Assembly (NCBI GenBank): GCA_039621445.1
Contig: CP154957.1
Coordinates: 17,058,595-17,122,594 of the forward strand
Direction of reading: 5' to 3'
Length of the DNA stretch: 64,000 nucleotides
Source of the DNA: Euglena gracilis
Lineage: Eukaryota; Euglenida; Euglenophyceae; Euglenales
Part shown: one piece after another, positions 10,713 to 23,503 of the stretch
Numbering within the stretch: the stretch's first letter is position 1
Layout: every line of letters begins with the position of its first letter
The notes under the pieces: generated by a model
Databases searched by the model: none
The model's input: the letters and a program-made list of their open reading frames with translations, nothing else
What the model was told of the DNA's origin: nothing
Position numbers and translations under genes: made by a program

Positions 10713-13190
10713 GCCACAGGGTAGTATGGTAATCCCCACAACCCTATGAGTCAGGCGCCTTCGGCATCGGAAGCCCAGAATGCTCCATTTCTGGGCTTCT
10801 TCGTCTCCCTCCTTCCCAGGGCGGCACACCACGTGAGCCCACAATTTTACAAATCCCAGTTAGCTGACGCGCATCTCACGCCGTGCTGAGGGCTTGCGTT
10901 CTCTGCAAAGGCTGGGCCATCCAAAAACGATATTCGCTTGTGTGCTCCTTCCCTCGGTGCCCTGTGGGTCTGCCAGATCGAACCTTTCAGACCGTGTGGC
11001 CGTCGTTTTTTTTTGGACCCGAGGTGTGCCACGCCGTGTGTGTGCTGGCATTTTTGTGTACTTGACTCATCTCATATCATATCGTTGCATAAGATGTGGT
11101 GGGGGCGTCACCAGATTTTTTTGGAGTGACTGACTGGTTTTTGGCTCCAGACCACCCTTCAGGGTCAGGTCAGCAAGGAATAGCCGAAAGTGGCCACGCG
11201 GATTTTTTTGGGATTTTTGACCAAAATCCTTTGATTTTTGGCCATTTTTGGCCGAGTGGGCAGATCATGAAACAGCAAAAAAGCACCCCCTGTTTCTCAG
11301 AGACTGCATGTCCAAGGGATCCCTGGCCTAACTTCTTGCCACACAGCGTCTCCTGTGGAGCCTCCCTCCTTAAAGAGGATTGCCGTTTAAAATTGCAAAC
11401 ATGCCATGAGAAAATTTACTTGAACTTTGACACTGAACTTGTTGCATTATTTTTGCACAATCAAAAATCTTAAAATTTTGCACTTTTTTGCATAATTTGC
11501 ATTTTTTGCATTTTTTTGCCCAATGCAAGAATTTGTGCAAAGACACATTTTTGCATTTTTTTTGCATATTTTGGTTTTGGGGTTCTGTTTTTTTTTTCCC
11601 CTTGAGTTTTTGAAGAAAGCTACAGCATCCTCTTTTTTTGGGCTTGCTACCTGTCATTCATGACCTTTGGGGTCCCAGACTGGGAGGGGATTATTCAGGT
11701 TCCAAAATGGGCAAAAGGTCGGTGGACTGTCAAACAGATCGGTGGATTGTCCCACTGTGCCCGATGGGTTAGCGCCGTAGCTATGTGTTATGATAGGGGG
11801 TTCCAAGGGCTTCAATTTTGGTCTCCGGACATTTCCTTTGATTTTGCTTCATTTCTGAGATATTTCGGAAACATCGATTTTTTTTGGCCCCGAAATGACC
11901 GAAAATGGTAGAGTCGGAAGCCTGCCGCGCTGTTTTGGGCCATAAATCGACCATATCTCCTGATCTGGCTCCTACCTAGCAAGTGGGAAACTTTTTTCCA
12001 ATGACCGCGCAAATCGCCAAAAATTCTTTGGATCCCGAAAACTTGCCAAAAATTCACATAATTTTTTTAATCTTTGGGACAAAATCAATAAAAAAAAACA
12101 CATTAAAAACCTCATTTCTACCTTGGCGCGCGGCGCTGGAGAAAACTTTTCTCCTGTCAGGGTGACCCTGGACCCTCCCCAAGGGTGGAGGGGGTCTAGC
12201 TAGCCACTTTCCCAGTGTCTAGCATAATGGCTAGCAAGGCGTTGCTTAAGAAATCTGACCCCCAGGGGTCCAGCCAGCCAAGCCAGCAACCTTTTTCCCC
12301 CCATCCAGCAGCCTTTTTCCAGCCCCTTGACCCCTCCGAGTTTTATTTATTTTCAGCTGCCAAAGGTCGGCTGGACAGGAATGTATTTTTCGCTTTCGAG
12401 GGTTCAAAAAATGGACTAAAAAATGAGCGAAAATAAGTCAGAAAAAGGCTGGCTAGAGAAAATTTGGGTCAAAAATCGACTCTTTTTGGTAAGTTTTTTT
12501 TTTGCAATTTCGATTGTTTGGTACCTGGTTCGACCTCGGGGTCTGACCCAGGTCCAGCCTCTCATACGTGCGGGGGGGGGGTCAGCCAGCAGCTTCTTTC
12601 CAGCCAGCCCACTTTTTCCAGCCTGCTGGACCCCCCCCCCCCCGAGGGGGTCCTCAAGCAACGCCCTGATGGCCAGTGGACCCCCCGAGTCCACAAAAGC
12701 CTTCTGACTGACTGGTTTTTTGTCCAGACCCCGCCCCCAGGGAGGAAGGCCACAATAAACCTGGACTTATTGTCACTAAAAAGAATCTGGTGCTGAAGGC
12801 GCCGGAACTTTTTGTGGTAAACTTTCCCTTCTTGGATTCCAGAATGGCTGACCCCCCCCCCCCCCAGGGGGTGGTGACTGACCGGGTTTTCAAAAACGGT
12901 GTCTGACTGGTTTTTTTTGGAAGAGCGGAAGTGCCCCCCCCCCCGGTAAAAATTGTTGGGTATCATCCACAAAATTTGGGTGCACAGATGATTAATGTCC
13001 CACTTGTGCCTGTTGAAGGGTTACACATGGTGTTCCTGATTTTTTTGGGTGGGGGAATATGTAACTTGCATAATTACAGGTAAAACAGGCAAATTTCTTC
13101 ATTTTCAACAACTGGAAGTTGCAATACCTCATGTTATGGACCTAATTCACATCAGCAGTGGTTGCATTATCAAAGACAAGTAGATGCAAT
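10713..13190. other. Non-coding stretch with dispersed repeats
   Basis: Contents are GTGACTGACTGG motifs near 11125, 12706 and 12876-12915, a T-rich patch with repeated GCATTTTTTGCA-like text at 11470-11580, an inverted copy of the ~220-bp repeat at about 11790-11880, and a repeat shared with 61542-61619. No gene is recognised. Confidence 0.55.
12580..12667 (+). repeat. Dispersed repeat, inverted copy at 61542-61619
   Basis: It shares GGTSAGCCAGCA, CCAGCCAGCCCAC, a TGCTGGACCCCC hairpin and CAAGCAACGCCCT in order with the reverse complement of 61542-61619. A looser relative with GGCGTTGCTTAAG and GACCCCCAGGGGTCCAGCC lies near 12236-12290. Confidence 0.6.
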
Positions 13191-13338
13191 TACCTCCCCC
13201 CCACCCTTGTCGTTGACACGGCGTGCCGTTCACCCCCCCCGTGTCAACAACACATGGCGTGTCGTTGATACACACCCCGTGTCAACGGCACTCTCCTGGA
13301 ACATTGGCGTGTCAACGACAAGGGGGGGGTGGGAGGTA
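13191..13338. mobile_element. 148-bp MITE-like element with ~30-bp terminal inverted repeats
   Basis: The left end TACCTCCCCCCCACCCTTGT plus CGTTGACACG is the inverse of the right end CGTGTCAACG plus ACAAGGGGGGGGTGGGAGGTA. GTGTCAACG / CGTTGACAC is repeated inside, so the element can fold into nested hairpins. It has no coding capacity. Confidence 0.7.
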
Positions 13339-16300
13339 GGCGAAACAACCATATCATTTTGCAGTTTGCGCCACTTCGCACCCACAGTTTCATTTGGTGG
13401 TGCTTTGGAGCAAGTGAAAATTTTCTAAGTCCTCTCCAGTGGGAAAGTGTAAATCCCTGTGCAGCTCCTGAAAGGAATTTATGCACAACTTGCATTTTTT
13501 TTGCATTTTTTGCACACTTTTTGCAATCTTTTCGAGGAGCCTTGTTGCCCCTTGGTCCCAGTTTTCACATTTTGACATATTCACCTGTTTTACCATGGAG
13601 ATGTCCCCCGTGAAGTATGGAAGCATACATTGCATGACAGTGTAGTGGACAGTGAACTAGTATTCCACTGACGCGTGCACACCTGCATTCCCCTCTTCCA
13701 GTCTGACCTTGTGGCTTGCATGACCCCCTCCCCCCATCTTTCATGTATGTGACCTGCACTGCAAACCATGCTGACAATACTGACGCCAGCTGGAACCAGG
13801 GTTTGCCCGAGCGTCCCCTGAGCCCTTTTGGACCATTGTGGAGGTTCATGGCTGTTCGTATTCCTGGCAGGAGGTTGCCCCAGGGTTGCCATTTGGAGTT
13901 GGCGGTTCGCCTTTGGCGTTTCGGCATTCCTGTGAGTCTCCCAGGATTTGTGGAGTGTGTGTTGGAAGGACTTCCCCATACATGACTCGTAAAATTCCCC
14001 CCCTGTCCGTCACTGGCATACAGTGTTGTTGCCCCCCCCCCCCCGTATCACCAGCACTTTTCTGAGACACTGCCCAGGTTTTTGACTGAGTTGATGTGTT
14101 GTTGACACACCCGATGTCCACAACAAATTATGGAACAACAGGGGACAAGAGGGGGGGCCCGGGATTGGGCAAATGGCATCTGCCGCATCTCTCGATGTGG
14201 CAGCTGCAAAACAACTGCTTGATTCAAGTCGAATGCATAAAAGCCGCATGGATGCCTCTGATTTCTGCACCAAAGGGGGTTAATGTGTCGCTGTCCGAAT
14301 GTTTTGGGAGGTTGAAGGGGGCAGGGGGATGACCCCTCAGCGGGTCTTCAGACCAACCAGGCCAGCAAGCATGAAGGGAATCAATCACTCAGCCCCTGGG
14401 CCCCCGGAGGTGTGGAAGTGCAAATAAGCACCCCATCCGCTTGGTGGGTAATTGGGTCTTTCCGAGGAGTCATCCGTGACCTCCCTTGAACGAAAAAATC
14501 CGCGAATGGGGCCGGGGTCATGGTGATAATCCGCCCGTTTTTATTAACTACCCCTCCCTTTGCTGTGGTGGTGAGCTTCGCCCTTACTCTTTAAAAAAAC
14601 TTGACCTTGACAGCCCATTTTTGACCAATATCTGCACATTTTTGGTCCACCCTGCAGCTGGACAGGAATTGAAACTCGGCGATGGGGTTGTCATTGATTT
14701 TTTGCTTCATTGTCGAGATATTTTTTAAATTAATTAAATTTTGACTTTTGACCATACAAAAAAACAGCCCCCAAAACGCCCCAAATTAGCCACAAAAACG
14801 AGCCGGAACGTAGGCCAGGCATTTCGTCTGCCAAAGCGGCGCACTGGGGGGTGATCGATGGTCTCCAGGGTTACATTTGGTCTGGCACACACTTGGCGGA
14901 GCATGTCTGGTGAGTATGTCTCTGTCATCAGCTCCCCTCAAACCCCATCAAACCCTGGCTGGACCCTCTTCCATGTCCTTCCATCGTGCCAGTGCAGTCT
15001 GCAGGAGTAACTGTTTAGTGGTGATTCTGACACACAGTGTGCGCCACGACGTGCGTCTTTCAGTTTTTTTTTAAAGAAAGTCTTTCCGCCAAATTATTTC
15101 GAAAGAGAAAGTGCAAAGTGCAAAGTGTTCATGGTGTGAACGATGTTCCGCACCAGGCTGTATTTTTAGTCGGGTGCCGACCCCACCCCGGGGGGGGGCT
15201 GGGCTGCCTGGGCAGGCACCCCAAGGCACTCCAAATCCGACCCCCCCGGGGAGGTAGGGCACACGGCCAAAAGTGCTCTAGCACAACCCCGGCGCCCAAG
15301 GCGCCAGGGAGCCAAAAATGGCCTATTTTCAAAGGAATGTGCCCGGGCACAGGCCGAAATCCGACCCCCGGGGGGGGGGGGTAGTGCCTGCCTGGGCAGG
15401 CACTCACAGGCACTCCGGACCCCCCCCCTCCCCCCCCCGGGGTCGGTAAAAAAACGGCCTGTTCCGCACAGTGTGCCACACACCGTGCATCACCATCTCC
15501 AGTCGCCCAGCCAAAGGGATGGGAAGTGCTTTGGTTTGAGGGAGTGGATTCTGCCCCCACCTCCCCAATCCCTCCCCTATGATTAATATCATACGATGTG
15601 TCATATAATAAAATGTAATATATCTTTTGTTCTCCATAATTCGTAATTTTCAAAATCCGAGAACAACAGTATCGATGGTATAAATGGGATGCCAAAATTG
15701 AAACGGAAAAGTACACTTTCATTAAAGAATTGAAGAGATTATTGGCCTCTCACCACTGAGGAAGACCGCTGGCACGACCCGGGGCTGGCGGAGGGATCGC
15801 GGCCCTCGCGTCTGTATCCCACCCCTCCGGGAGGGGTGCGTTTCGCCGCAACGCGGGCGCCATGCCTTGCCCCACCGCCGTATATACCCGGCGAGGCAGG
15901 GCTGCCCTTATCGCGCCGCGTATGGCGCACCCAGCGGGACGCCGGGCTCCGCAGGGAGCCCCCCCCCCCCCCCTAGGACAGACTACCACCAGTCGCCAAA
16001 GCCCCCCCCCCCCTCCACTCGTCTGGGCCTCCCGCATTTTGGGGTTCAGAGTCTGTCGCTTTTGCCCCAGTTCCGACCGGACCAGGTCGATGCATTCCTG
16101 TCGTTCAGCGTTGGCCCCGCCGCCGAGGGTTACAACCTCTTTTTCCAAACCGGTGTTGTTTTTCCCGTCCAGATGCAGGGGGGGGGGTGAATGGTGGTGT
16201 ATAAAAGTAGTCTAAATCAGTGAAATCCCACCATGTGGAAAGTTTTCACAAGGTTGGCCGAACCCCCCAAATTTCTCCACTATTTTGCGCAAAAATATTT

Positions 16301-17845
16301 CCACTGTTTTTTTGCCATCCAGAACGTCAACAAGCTGGCCAATTTTGAGGTAATTCCTGTTTCGAAGCTGAGGGAATCCGTATTTTTTTGTGTTGGTCCA
16401 AAAAAATCCAGATCCCCTTGCGTCGATATCCCACATTTTATTTAGAAGGCCATTTTATTTGAGGAAGATGGCAAATCGAGAGCCCTCCAATTTTTTCGTG
16501 GGTTTTTTGCTTGATGCCTCCACACTTTCCAGGCACCACATATTTTCTATCGTTGTGGGCGAGTTTGTCAACTTTTCCAACTGCAATTTTTTATTCGCCT
16601 TTTTTTTTTTGAAGCCCCAACCCACTTCGACCGTTTCCGCAAATCTGCATTCATTCTCAGTCCGTCGCCTAATCGCTTTCCCTCTCCTCCTGTTTTTCGC
16701 ACGGTTTTTTCTTGATTTGCAATTGCCAAGCAATCTCTGACCCAGGTGGCAATTGACCTGAGCCCCGTTTCTTCCACTGCGTGTTTTCTAGCACAATCCA
16801 AATAGAAACGGCCAACGTGGGCTATGGTGAAAAATATTGGCTTTATTTTTTCAAAATTGCCGAAACCGTCCAAAAATTGCCTTTTTCCAGCTACCCGAAG
16901 CTGCATTCAACAGATGGGGGAGTTTTTCTTACCAGGAGGTGAAAGCAAAGACCCTCACCCTCACCTCGGCGGAACAAATCGTTTGAATGTGCGACGTTGG
17001 GGGAAGTGCTTGTTGGAGATGTTGGCCCTCGCCGCGTCTCCGCTTGAGAGGGGCAATTGGGAAAAGCAAACAGGGTACCAAAGGTGGCAGCAGCTTCACC
17101 AAAAACCCGAACCTGCACTAGTGAAAAGGCTTGGCTTTACTTGGGGGAAGTCGGAGACACGGCCAGACACGCTCCACAGTTGGCCATTTTGGGAGTCCAT
17201 GCCTTTCTCGCCAGCGGTGCTGTGCGATTGTTTGTGTCCCCTGCGTCGCGCTTTTCTGACTGCTAACTTTCCCTCCGGCACTCAGGGAGAATGGGCAGAG
17301 TCTCGGACGAAGGTGGGCCAGTAGAGGTATCAGTGGAATATCCAGTAGGACGCGAATCAAACAGACATCAATTGGCAAGCCGAACTCAAATTTCAATTTG
17401 AATCCAACGCACATGGCGGTGAAAAATAAATTGGAATTATCCAGTCGCTCGAATTACCAGGAGCAGCAGTCCCTGGGCGGACGAGCGGACCGCGGCTGCC
17501 CTTTCCCAAAAGATCCCAAAACTAGAAATTTCCTTGCAAAAATCCCCAACAAGTGACGGCCGTGGTCTGTGGACCACAGTGGCAGAACGGCAAAAAGGTG
17601 GAAGGAACCCCGAGCCCAACGCCCGGTCGCTGTCGCCGGAGAACATTATCACAGAACACGGCCGATTTTCTATGGCACAGTCTCTGGTCTTTGTGGGCCG
17701 CGCGCTCCGTCAAGGGGCACGCCATGGGCGGGAGAAAAAAGCGCAAAGACTTACTGAGGCCATGGCTTACTGGCGGGCGGTGCTTCTCGGGGGCCTGGTG
17801 GCGCCAGCCGCGGAGTTTGCTCATGGCTCACGATGGGCACCATCG
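13339..17845. other. Non-coding stretch, no gene recognised
   Basis: It holds a partial copy of the 5.2/8.9-kb inverted repeat (about 14490-14600), a GC-rich block with repeated TGCCTGGGCAGGCAC palindromes (about 15180-15410), and unremarkable sequence from 16.2 to 17.8 kb. Open frames such as 15129-15722 (minus) and 16824-17324 (plus) show low-complexity or unrecognised sequence and no conserved motif, so I do not call them genes. Confidence 0.5.
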
Positions 17846-18566
17846 GAAAGTATGACAAGGGAGGAAGCGACCATGAGGGCGGAGCACAAGAGGGGGGTGA
17901 GATCTGATTTTTGTGCCGCCTGCTCTGTTGTGTTTGTGTGTTTCTTGGCCGGGTGCTTCTTACTGCGAGTTTGGTGCTGGAGAAGGCGAAACGTAGCGGC
18001 CCCCCAGTGCTTGGATGTATGTGTATTCGTTTCTTCCCCCCCCCTCCCCCCGCTGATCTGGAGTCTTTTGTTTTCCTGGGTGTGTCGGGTGGGCTCACCT
18101 TCCTCTTTTGCTCCGCCCTCATGGTCACTTTCTCCCTGGTAATACTGTCCAGGAGTACCGGACCATTCGTGCTCCGCACTTGCACAACAGCAAGTGCACA
18201 ACTTGCTGTTCAATTTTTTTTCTTTTGCCGATTCCACCACACCCAAACGTAAGTAATGTATTGAAAAGGCCGTGGAGTTTTGCCACTGTCCCAGCTCACA
18301 AAACTGGCTTGACAAACCCAGTTTTTTTTGTACATCAAAACCCCTGCCCCCTGGCGCTGTGGGCTTTCCAATGGGAAAATGGAATTCCAAACTTCTCCAT
18401 CAAATAGTTGATTCTGTTGGATGTGAAGGCTTTTTTCCCATCCCAACTCCATAAAAGAGGGGGACCTTGGGGGATGAAAGATGTCTTTTTCACATATTCT
18501 CGCATCAAATGATATTGACTCAAAGATGCCTCTTTTTTGGACCAGAAACTGTGAGAAATGACACCC
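17846..18566 (-). pseudogene. DIRS element A: tyrosine recombinase 3' end with terminal and internal complementary repeats
   Basis: On the minus strand this is the C-terminal part of a DIRS tyrosine recombinase. The H-x-x-R box reads AHSARGQGF and the nucleophile region FSIHYLRLG, aligning with AHSTRGAGV and FTAHYQRLG of element P. There is a frameshift between the two. The coding sequence ends in a tail (SAEHEWSGTP) that overlaps an internal complementary region at about 18107-18190. The first half of that region is the inverse of the terminal repeat at about 17850-17900. The RT, RNase H and gag parts are missing; sequence to the right belongs to plus-strand element B, which appears to have truncated A. 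It is dead. Confidence 0.75.
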
Positions 18567-18795
18567 AGGGGGGGGGGGTGTTGGCTCTCACTGGTTCAGC
18601 TGAGCAGGGAGGGGTTGAAACCCGATCCTCTTGCTCAGACCTCTCCAAGATGGGACTTCTTTGCGCCGGCTGTTGTTTTGTGTTTCTTTGTGGGGGGTTC
18701 CCTCTTACTTCTTTTTCACGCCGACAGTTGGCTGACATAAGCCCTGCTTAAGGAAAGAGTTTGAAAGAGTTACAACAAAGCAAAAGCTGCTGAAG

Positions 18796-20155
18796 ATGCA
18801 AATAGACAACGCTTCAGAGGAGCTATTTCCTGCACTGAAAACGCTGGAGAACCCGCAGTTCCAACCGACATGGGCCACATTTATCTTCGACATTGACAAA
18901 GTGAAGACCAAGTTGAACAAGGACATGCTGAAGATCCTGAACATGAGCTTGCAGCCCAATGGCAGCGGGCTGTCCACTAGAACTCTCTCAAAAAGATTCC
19001 TTCAGGTGTCTGGTCCATGGTAAAATCAACATTCGCACCTTATCGTGATGCCTGGTTGCTGGGGATGGCGCTGATGTCCAATCTGGAACTCCCCGCCCTG
19101 GAGGCAGCTTGTAGGGGGTGTGGGCCTCACAACCCCCACGACCCCCTGGCGGCTGGCCCCCGGCGCCTGCAGGCCATGCCACTGGCTGGGATCCATCAAT
19201 TCGCCCAGGGGGCCTGGCACCAACCTGGGACATTCCTTGGCACTTTCCATGGTAATCCCACTTCCCAATTCCCAGCGCTGGCACAAACCAAGATACTTTC
19301 CAGAACTGAACCACCAAAGTCAAACTGAACATGCTGCGTGCCACTTAAAAAAAAAACACAGACATAATTTTGTGTAAATCCTAATTCCTCTGCTGGAATC
19401 TTAATTTCATTCCCAGCGCCAACAAGCTCCAGATGTAGCGGAAGCTGCATTTGCGTTGACTGCGGACATCAAAGGATACCCCTGGGCGGACGAGGGCCAG
19501 GCAGCACCAGAGAAGGAGCTGGAGGCCTATTTTTGACTGGGAAGAACCTGCGGTTTCGCTGCCCAAGGAGTTTAAGGAGCTCTGGGCGAGGTCCACAAGA
19601 CCGGAACAGAAGATTGACTTGAAGTTCTTGTCGAGTGCATTCACGGGCCTGCCATCGCGTGCGCCCGAGAATGATTTGCTCTCCGTGTAAAAGAAGAAGG
19701 AGGACGCTGCGCTCCTGGCGGTGTCACAGTCCGTTCACCAAAGTTTGAGGATTTTTGCCAACAACTACGTCAAGGAGGTTGACCCTCAGCTGCAGGCGAG
19801 GGCAAATCTGCAAGTATGGCAGGTGCTGGCGGAGCTGTACCACAAGCTGCAAGGAGAACGTAAGGACCTGGCGGTCCCTGTATTTTTCGAAGACAGAATA
19901 ATGTAGCCAGTGGCGAAGTGCTGTTCACCGATGAGGACGTGCAGAACATCCAATATATCAGTATGGGAGGTAAAATTTGCAAGCCCAGTGGGCATACATT
20001 TCGTTCTTCCACAGAGCCTGGGCCGCAGTACTAGTTCAAGTGAAGAGCGCAAGGATCCAAGGGTGGATCCAGAGGAGCCAAAGGCGGTTTCAAGAGCAGT
20101 TTCAAAGGAGGCTGGAAAGGTGAGAGAGGAAAAGGTGTCCATCTTTACCCATTAA
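18796..20155 (+). pseudogene. DIRS B gag-like region
   Basis: Three broken frames fill the position between the left terminal repeat and the reverse transcriptase. One at 18796-19023 has the hydrophilic, Leu-rich stretch DIDKVKTKLNKDMLKILNM. One covers about 19550-19906 and includes VHQSLRIFANNYVKEVDPQL. The last is charged and lies at about 19910-20155. The equivalent place in M holds gag, and that is the reason for the call; direct sequence similarity is weak. A middle part around 19030-19400 has no sensible frame. Confidence 0.45.
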
Positions 20156-20389
20156 CCCCCTGTCAGGGTGACGTTAGGTGTCCAGACAATGGCGGTCGAA
20201 CCAACTTTTGGCCAGGGCGGCCATTTTCACAGGCCAAGGCGGCATCATCTCCCTTGGAAGGGCTGGCTCCTTTTCAAAGACTCAGGAGTTGTTTTCCTTG
20301 GTGGGAGAAAAATGCCCCCCACAGAGTTGAGAGACTGATCATGTAAGGGGTAGAACCCCATTTTCAGGAGCACCATCTACAAGTCAAAG

Positions 20390-22019
20390 AGCAACAAAAG
20401 TCTCAGGAGGAGGTTTACCTGGCCTTGCAAGATATGGCAGAGTATGTAGAAGCCAAGGCAGCCAGGGAGGTTCCCTTTGGGGTACAAGGTACCTCGTTCC
20501 CTGGTTTGTTCTAAAGAAACAAGAGCCCCAGGGGGGGGGGAAGCTCAGGCTCGTTTCAGATTGTCGAGAGATCAATCAAGAGCCGATGCCCGCACATTTC
20601 AAATTAGATCATTGGAAAGATATTTTTACACACCTGCAGCAAGGCATGTGGGACACAAATATATACCTCAAAAACGCTTTTTTACTTGGAGCTGTCCCCA
20701 GACCGAATACCTTTCATCAGGATGAAGTTCGGGGACAGAGTTTTCCAAATGTAAGGGGCTTGTTTTTGGGCTGAACACCCTACCCTACTGGTGGATGCAA
20801 GTCATTAATTTGTTCCTGAAGAGGTGGAGGAAAAGATGTCTGCAGGTTTTCATTTACCCCGACGATATTTTACTCATTGCAAAGTCCAAAGGTTTGGCAG
20901 AAAAACACACAGCAATTTTGCTGCAAGATTTAGAAGACAGTGGCATGTCCATAAACTTCAAAAAGTCGAACACCACCCCAGACAGTTGGTGCATCATCTA
21001 GGCTTTCAGATCAATCTGGAAAAAGGCCTTCTGCAGGTGACTGCTGCAAAATTGAAAACAGTTCGAAAGGAACTAGGCAAATTTCTCACCCAGGCAGAAA
21101 TGTCATGCAGAAAGACAGCTGCCATCATGGGTCAAGTGAGAGCCTTTCTCACTGCCCTGCCCTGCCCTGTCTCAGGACCTGTTGGTGCGATTTGTGGACC
21201 AGCACACAACTCAGGGGTGGGACAGAAAAACACCAATTCCTCATCTTTTAAGGGCCCAGGTCAGAGAGGTGGGGGGTCTGCTAAGGGATTGGGAAGGAAG
21301 ATATTTCACACACCACAGTGCAGTCAGAAGGATTCACTCAGACAGTTCAGACAAGGGATGGGGGGCTGTGGACCTCACCTCAGGCAGCCAACTTCAAGAA
21401 TTCTTCAGATCAGAGAATGGACTCCACTTAAACATAAAGGAGTTAAAAGCTGCAATTTCAGCCACAAGAAACTTAGCAAAATATGGACAAACCGTTTTTC
21501 TCTCCATAGACAATCAGGTGACTTACAGCTATTTAAGAAATGAGGGGGGAGAGATTGCAATCCAACTCCCACATGAGGCAATTTTCAAAGTGGTGTCACA
21601 CACAAAGGAATACAGTCATTCCAAACTGCCTCAGGTCAGAAGACATGTTGGGAGATGGTCTAAGCAGGTGGGCCATAGACAGAGGAGACTACACCCTAAA
21701 AAAGTCAGTTTTTAAGACAATTTTGAGAATTTTCTCTGGGGTTCAACTTTGCCCCCAGGTGGACATTTTCCAGCCCAGGCAACATACATCTGGACAAAAT
21801 TGTGTCCAGGTGGCCTCACCATCAAGCCACAGCAGTAAATGACTTGGAACCTCGCCTGGAAAACGTGCAGCAAGTGTATGTCAATCTACCTTGGACCTTA
21901 ATTCTTCAGTGGCTTTGCAGACAGAGAGACAACCACCATCTAATCTGTCTGACTGTGATCCCACACTGGGTTGGTGTGGTGGCCCCTGTTAAAAAAGCTG
22001 CAAATCAAAGGATCACCTA
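20390..22019 (+). pseudogene. DIRS B reverse transcriptase - RNase H - Dam-like methyltransferase, first part
   Basis: The RT palm motif is FIYPDDILLIAKS at about 20851, where P and M have YLDD. It is followed by LGFQINLEKGLLQVTAAKLK and KELGKFLTQAEMSCRKTAAI, which match LGFQLNFQEGKLQV and KELGKIV..SKRQLAAIL of P. RNase H follows (HSDSSDKGWGAVDL, LHLNIKELKAAISATRNLAK, LSIDNQVTYSYL; about 21330-21535). The methyltransferase then has VDIFQPRQHTSGQ and YVNLPWTLILQWL, degenerate forms of VDLFASPGN and YANPPWSII. Frame changes near 20.6, 20.8, 21.0, 21.2 and 21.7 kb make it a pseudogene. At 22018 it is cut by the TIR element. Confidence 0.85.
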
Positions 22020-23501
22020 CCGGGGACCGACAATTACCGCGGGTGGGTAATTCCCCCTCGGGCTTAAACGCGGCCATTTTTGGCGCGCTGAATTACCGCG
22101 CGCTCCACGGCCGAAGCGCGCTAATAAACCCCGCGTTAATAAACCCCGCGCTATTACCCAAATCGCGGAACAATAACCATTCCTTATTTTTTCTCCAGCT
22201 ATGCTTCCAACCGTCCACAAGCAGGCAACGTGCCCTGGTAAAGAAGCGTTTTTTTGACAGCAGATGTCTGAGAAGTGAAACCTGGAGTTGTTAAAGTTAC
22301 GAGGATGTGTTTATGAAGTTTATGTTATCAAGATCATATTTCAAATTCAAGTTACAACTCAAGACCAACGTCAAGCTGAGGAAAAGATTTTCAAGAATCT
22401 TTACAGGTGTGGATAATTTCCCCAACCTGACTTTGCTGGAATGATCTTCATTGGAAGGAAGCTAATCAGGACCTGAGCATGTCCATGCTAAACTGCTCCG
22501 TGTTGTTGGGAATGGCCGTTGTGTGTGTTTTCTGGTTTCTGTTGATGCGCCTGGAAACTGGAAGGTTTTTTGTTTGTCTTATTGTTGCAGTGTAATGGTA
22601 ATCTGTGTATCAGGATTTGCTTTACAGTTGTTTGACTGACATTCACATCTTGGGGCCAGTTTTGGGGCCACTTTTGGACCACTTGGTGTGACATCTGCAT
22701 GCATCTTGTGGCATCATTTAGCATTATTTCAATTGTCTGTGGCATGTCTTCACAAAGGTAATTTCAACAAATCTTGTGTAGTGTTTTCTTCTGGAATTTC
22801 TGTGACATCATTTGTGCAACATCTAACACAGTTCGCACATCAGTATTCACTCAGTATATGTGTCTTTTCCCAAAATGAAACTTTTTCTTTTTCAGGGGGG
22901 ATGACTCATTCTTTTCAACAAAAAGTTTGCCATTTAAGTCTTCATTTAAGTTGAGCCACCCTGCATTGTGACTGTTTTTCTTGGAAAAAAATTATACACC
23001 CAAAAAAAAAGCACAATTCCAGAGGTTTTTTTTTAAAAAGATTTAGTTCAGGCTTTTTTGTAATACCCCCGGCAGGGGGTGGCCAGGATGACGCGGGACC
23101 CCCCCAAAACCGGGCACGTTTAAGGCAGTTTTCAAGAAATTTGGGCGCTTTGTGCGGGGTATACCCGGCGCCTCCCCCCCGAAGCAATTAGGCAAGAACC
23201 CACCCCCTCCTCCCGGGGGGACTTCAGACATAAAAAGAAGCTTGTTCCACCTTTTTTTTGTTCGCCGCCGGTGGTATTTATTTTGGGGGGCGGGCATGGT
23301 CTTTCCTTCCGAAAACTCACCGGTCCTTAGGGCAGCGAGACCGGTAGTGCATTTGGCCACCAACAGGCTATGGGCCTCCGCCAGAGCTGTGCAGAGTAGC
23401 GCGCTATTTGTCCCCGCGGTCCCCGGGGGTAGCGCGTTGTAAAACCCCGCGGTAATTGTCGTCGCGGCAATTACCCACCCGCGGTAATTGTCGGTCCCCG
23501 G
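22020..23501. mobile_element. 1.48-kb non-autonomous TIR transposon with TA target duplication
   Basis: The left terminus CCGGGGACCGACAATTACCG plus CGGGTGGGTAATT (22020-22052) is the exact inverse of the right terminus (23469-23501), a 33-bp TIR. Both ends abut a TA dinucleotide (22018-22019 and 23502-23503), the duplication made by Tc1/mariner-type transposases. Subterminal GCGCGCTA and CCCCGCG words recur near both ends. The DIRS B methyltransferase/recombinase sequence stops at one TA and resumes after the other. No transposase frame is visible inside. Confidence 0.8.
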
Positions 23502-23503
23502 TA

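Noticed and set aside
15129-15722. 197-codon minus-strand frame with repeated Pro/Gly blocks
   Set aside because: It follows inverted TGCCTGGGCAGGCAC repeats and C/G runs; the protein repeat reflects the DNA repeat.
16824-17324. 166-codon plus-strand frame as a host gene
   Set aside because: No recognisable motif, overlapping minus-strand frames of similar length, no splice or start context to support it.
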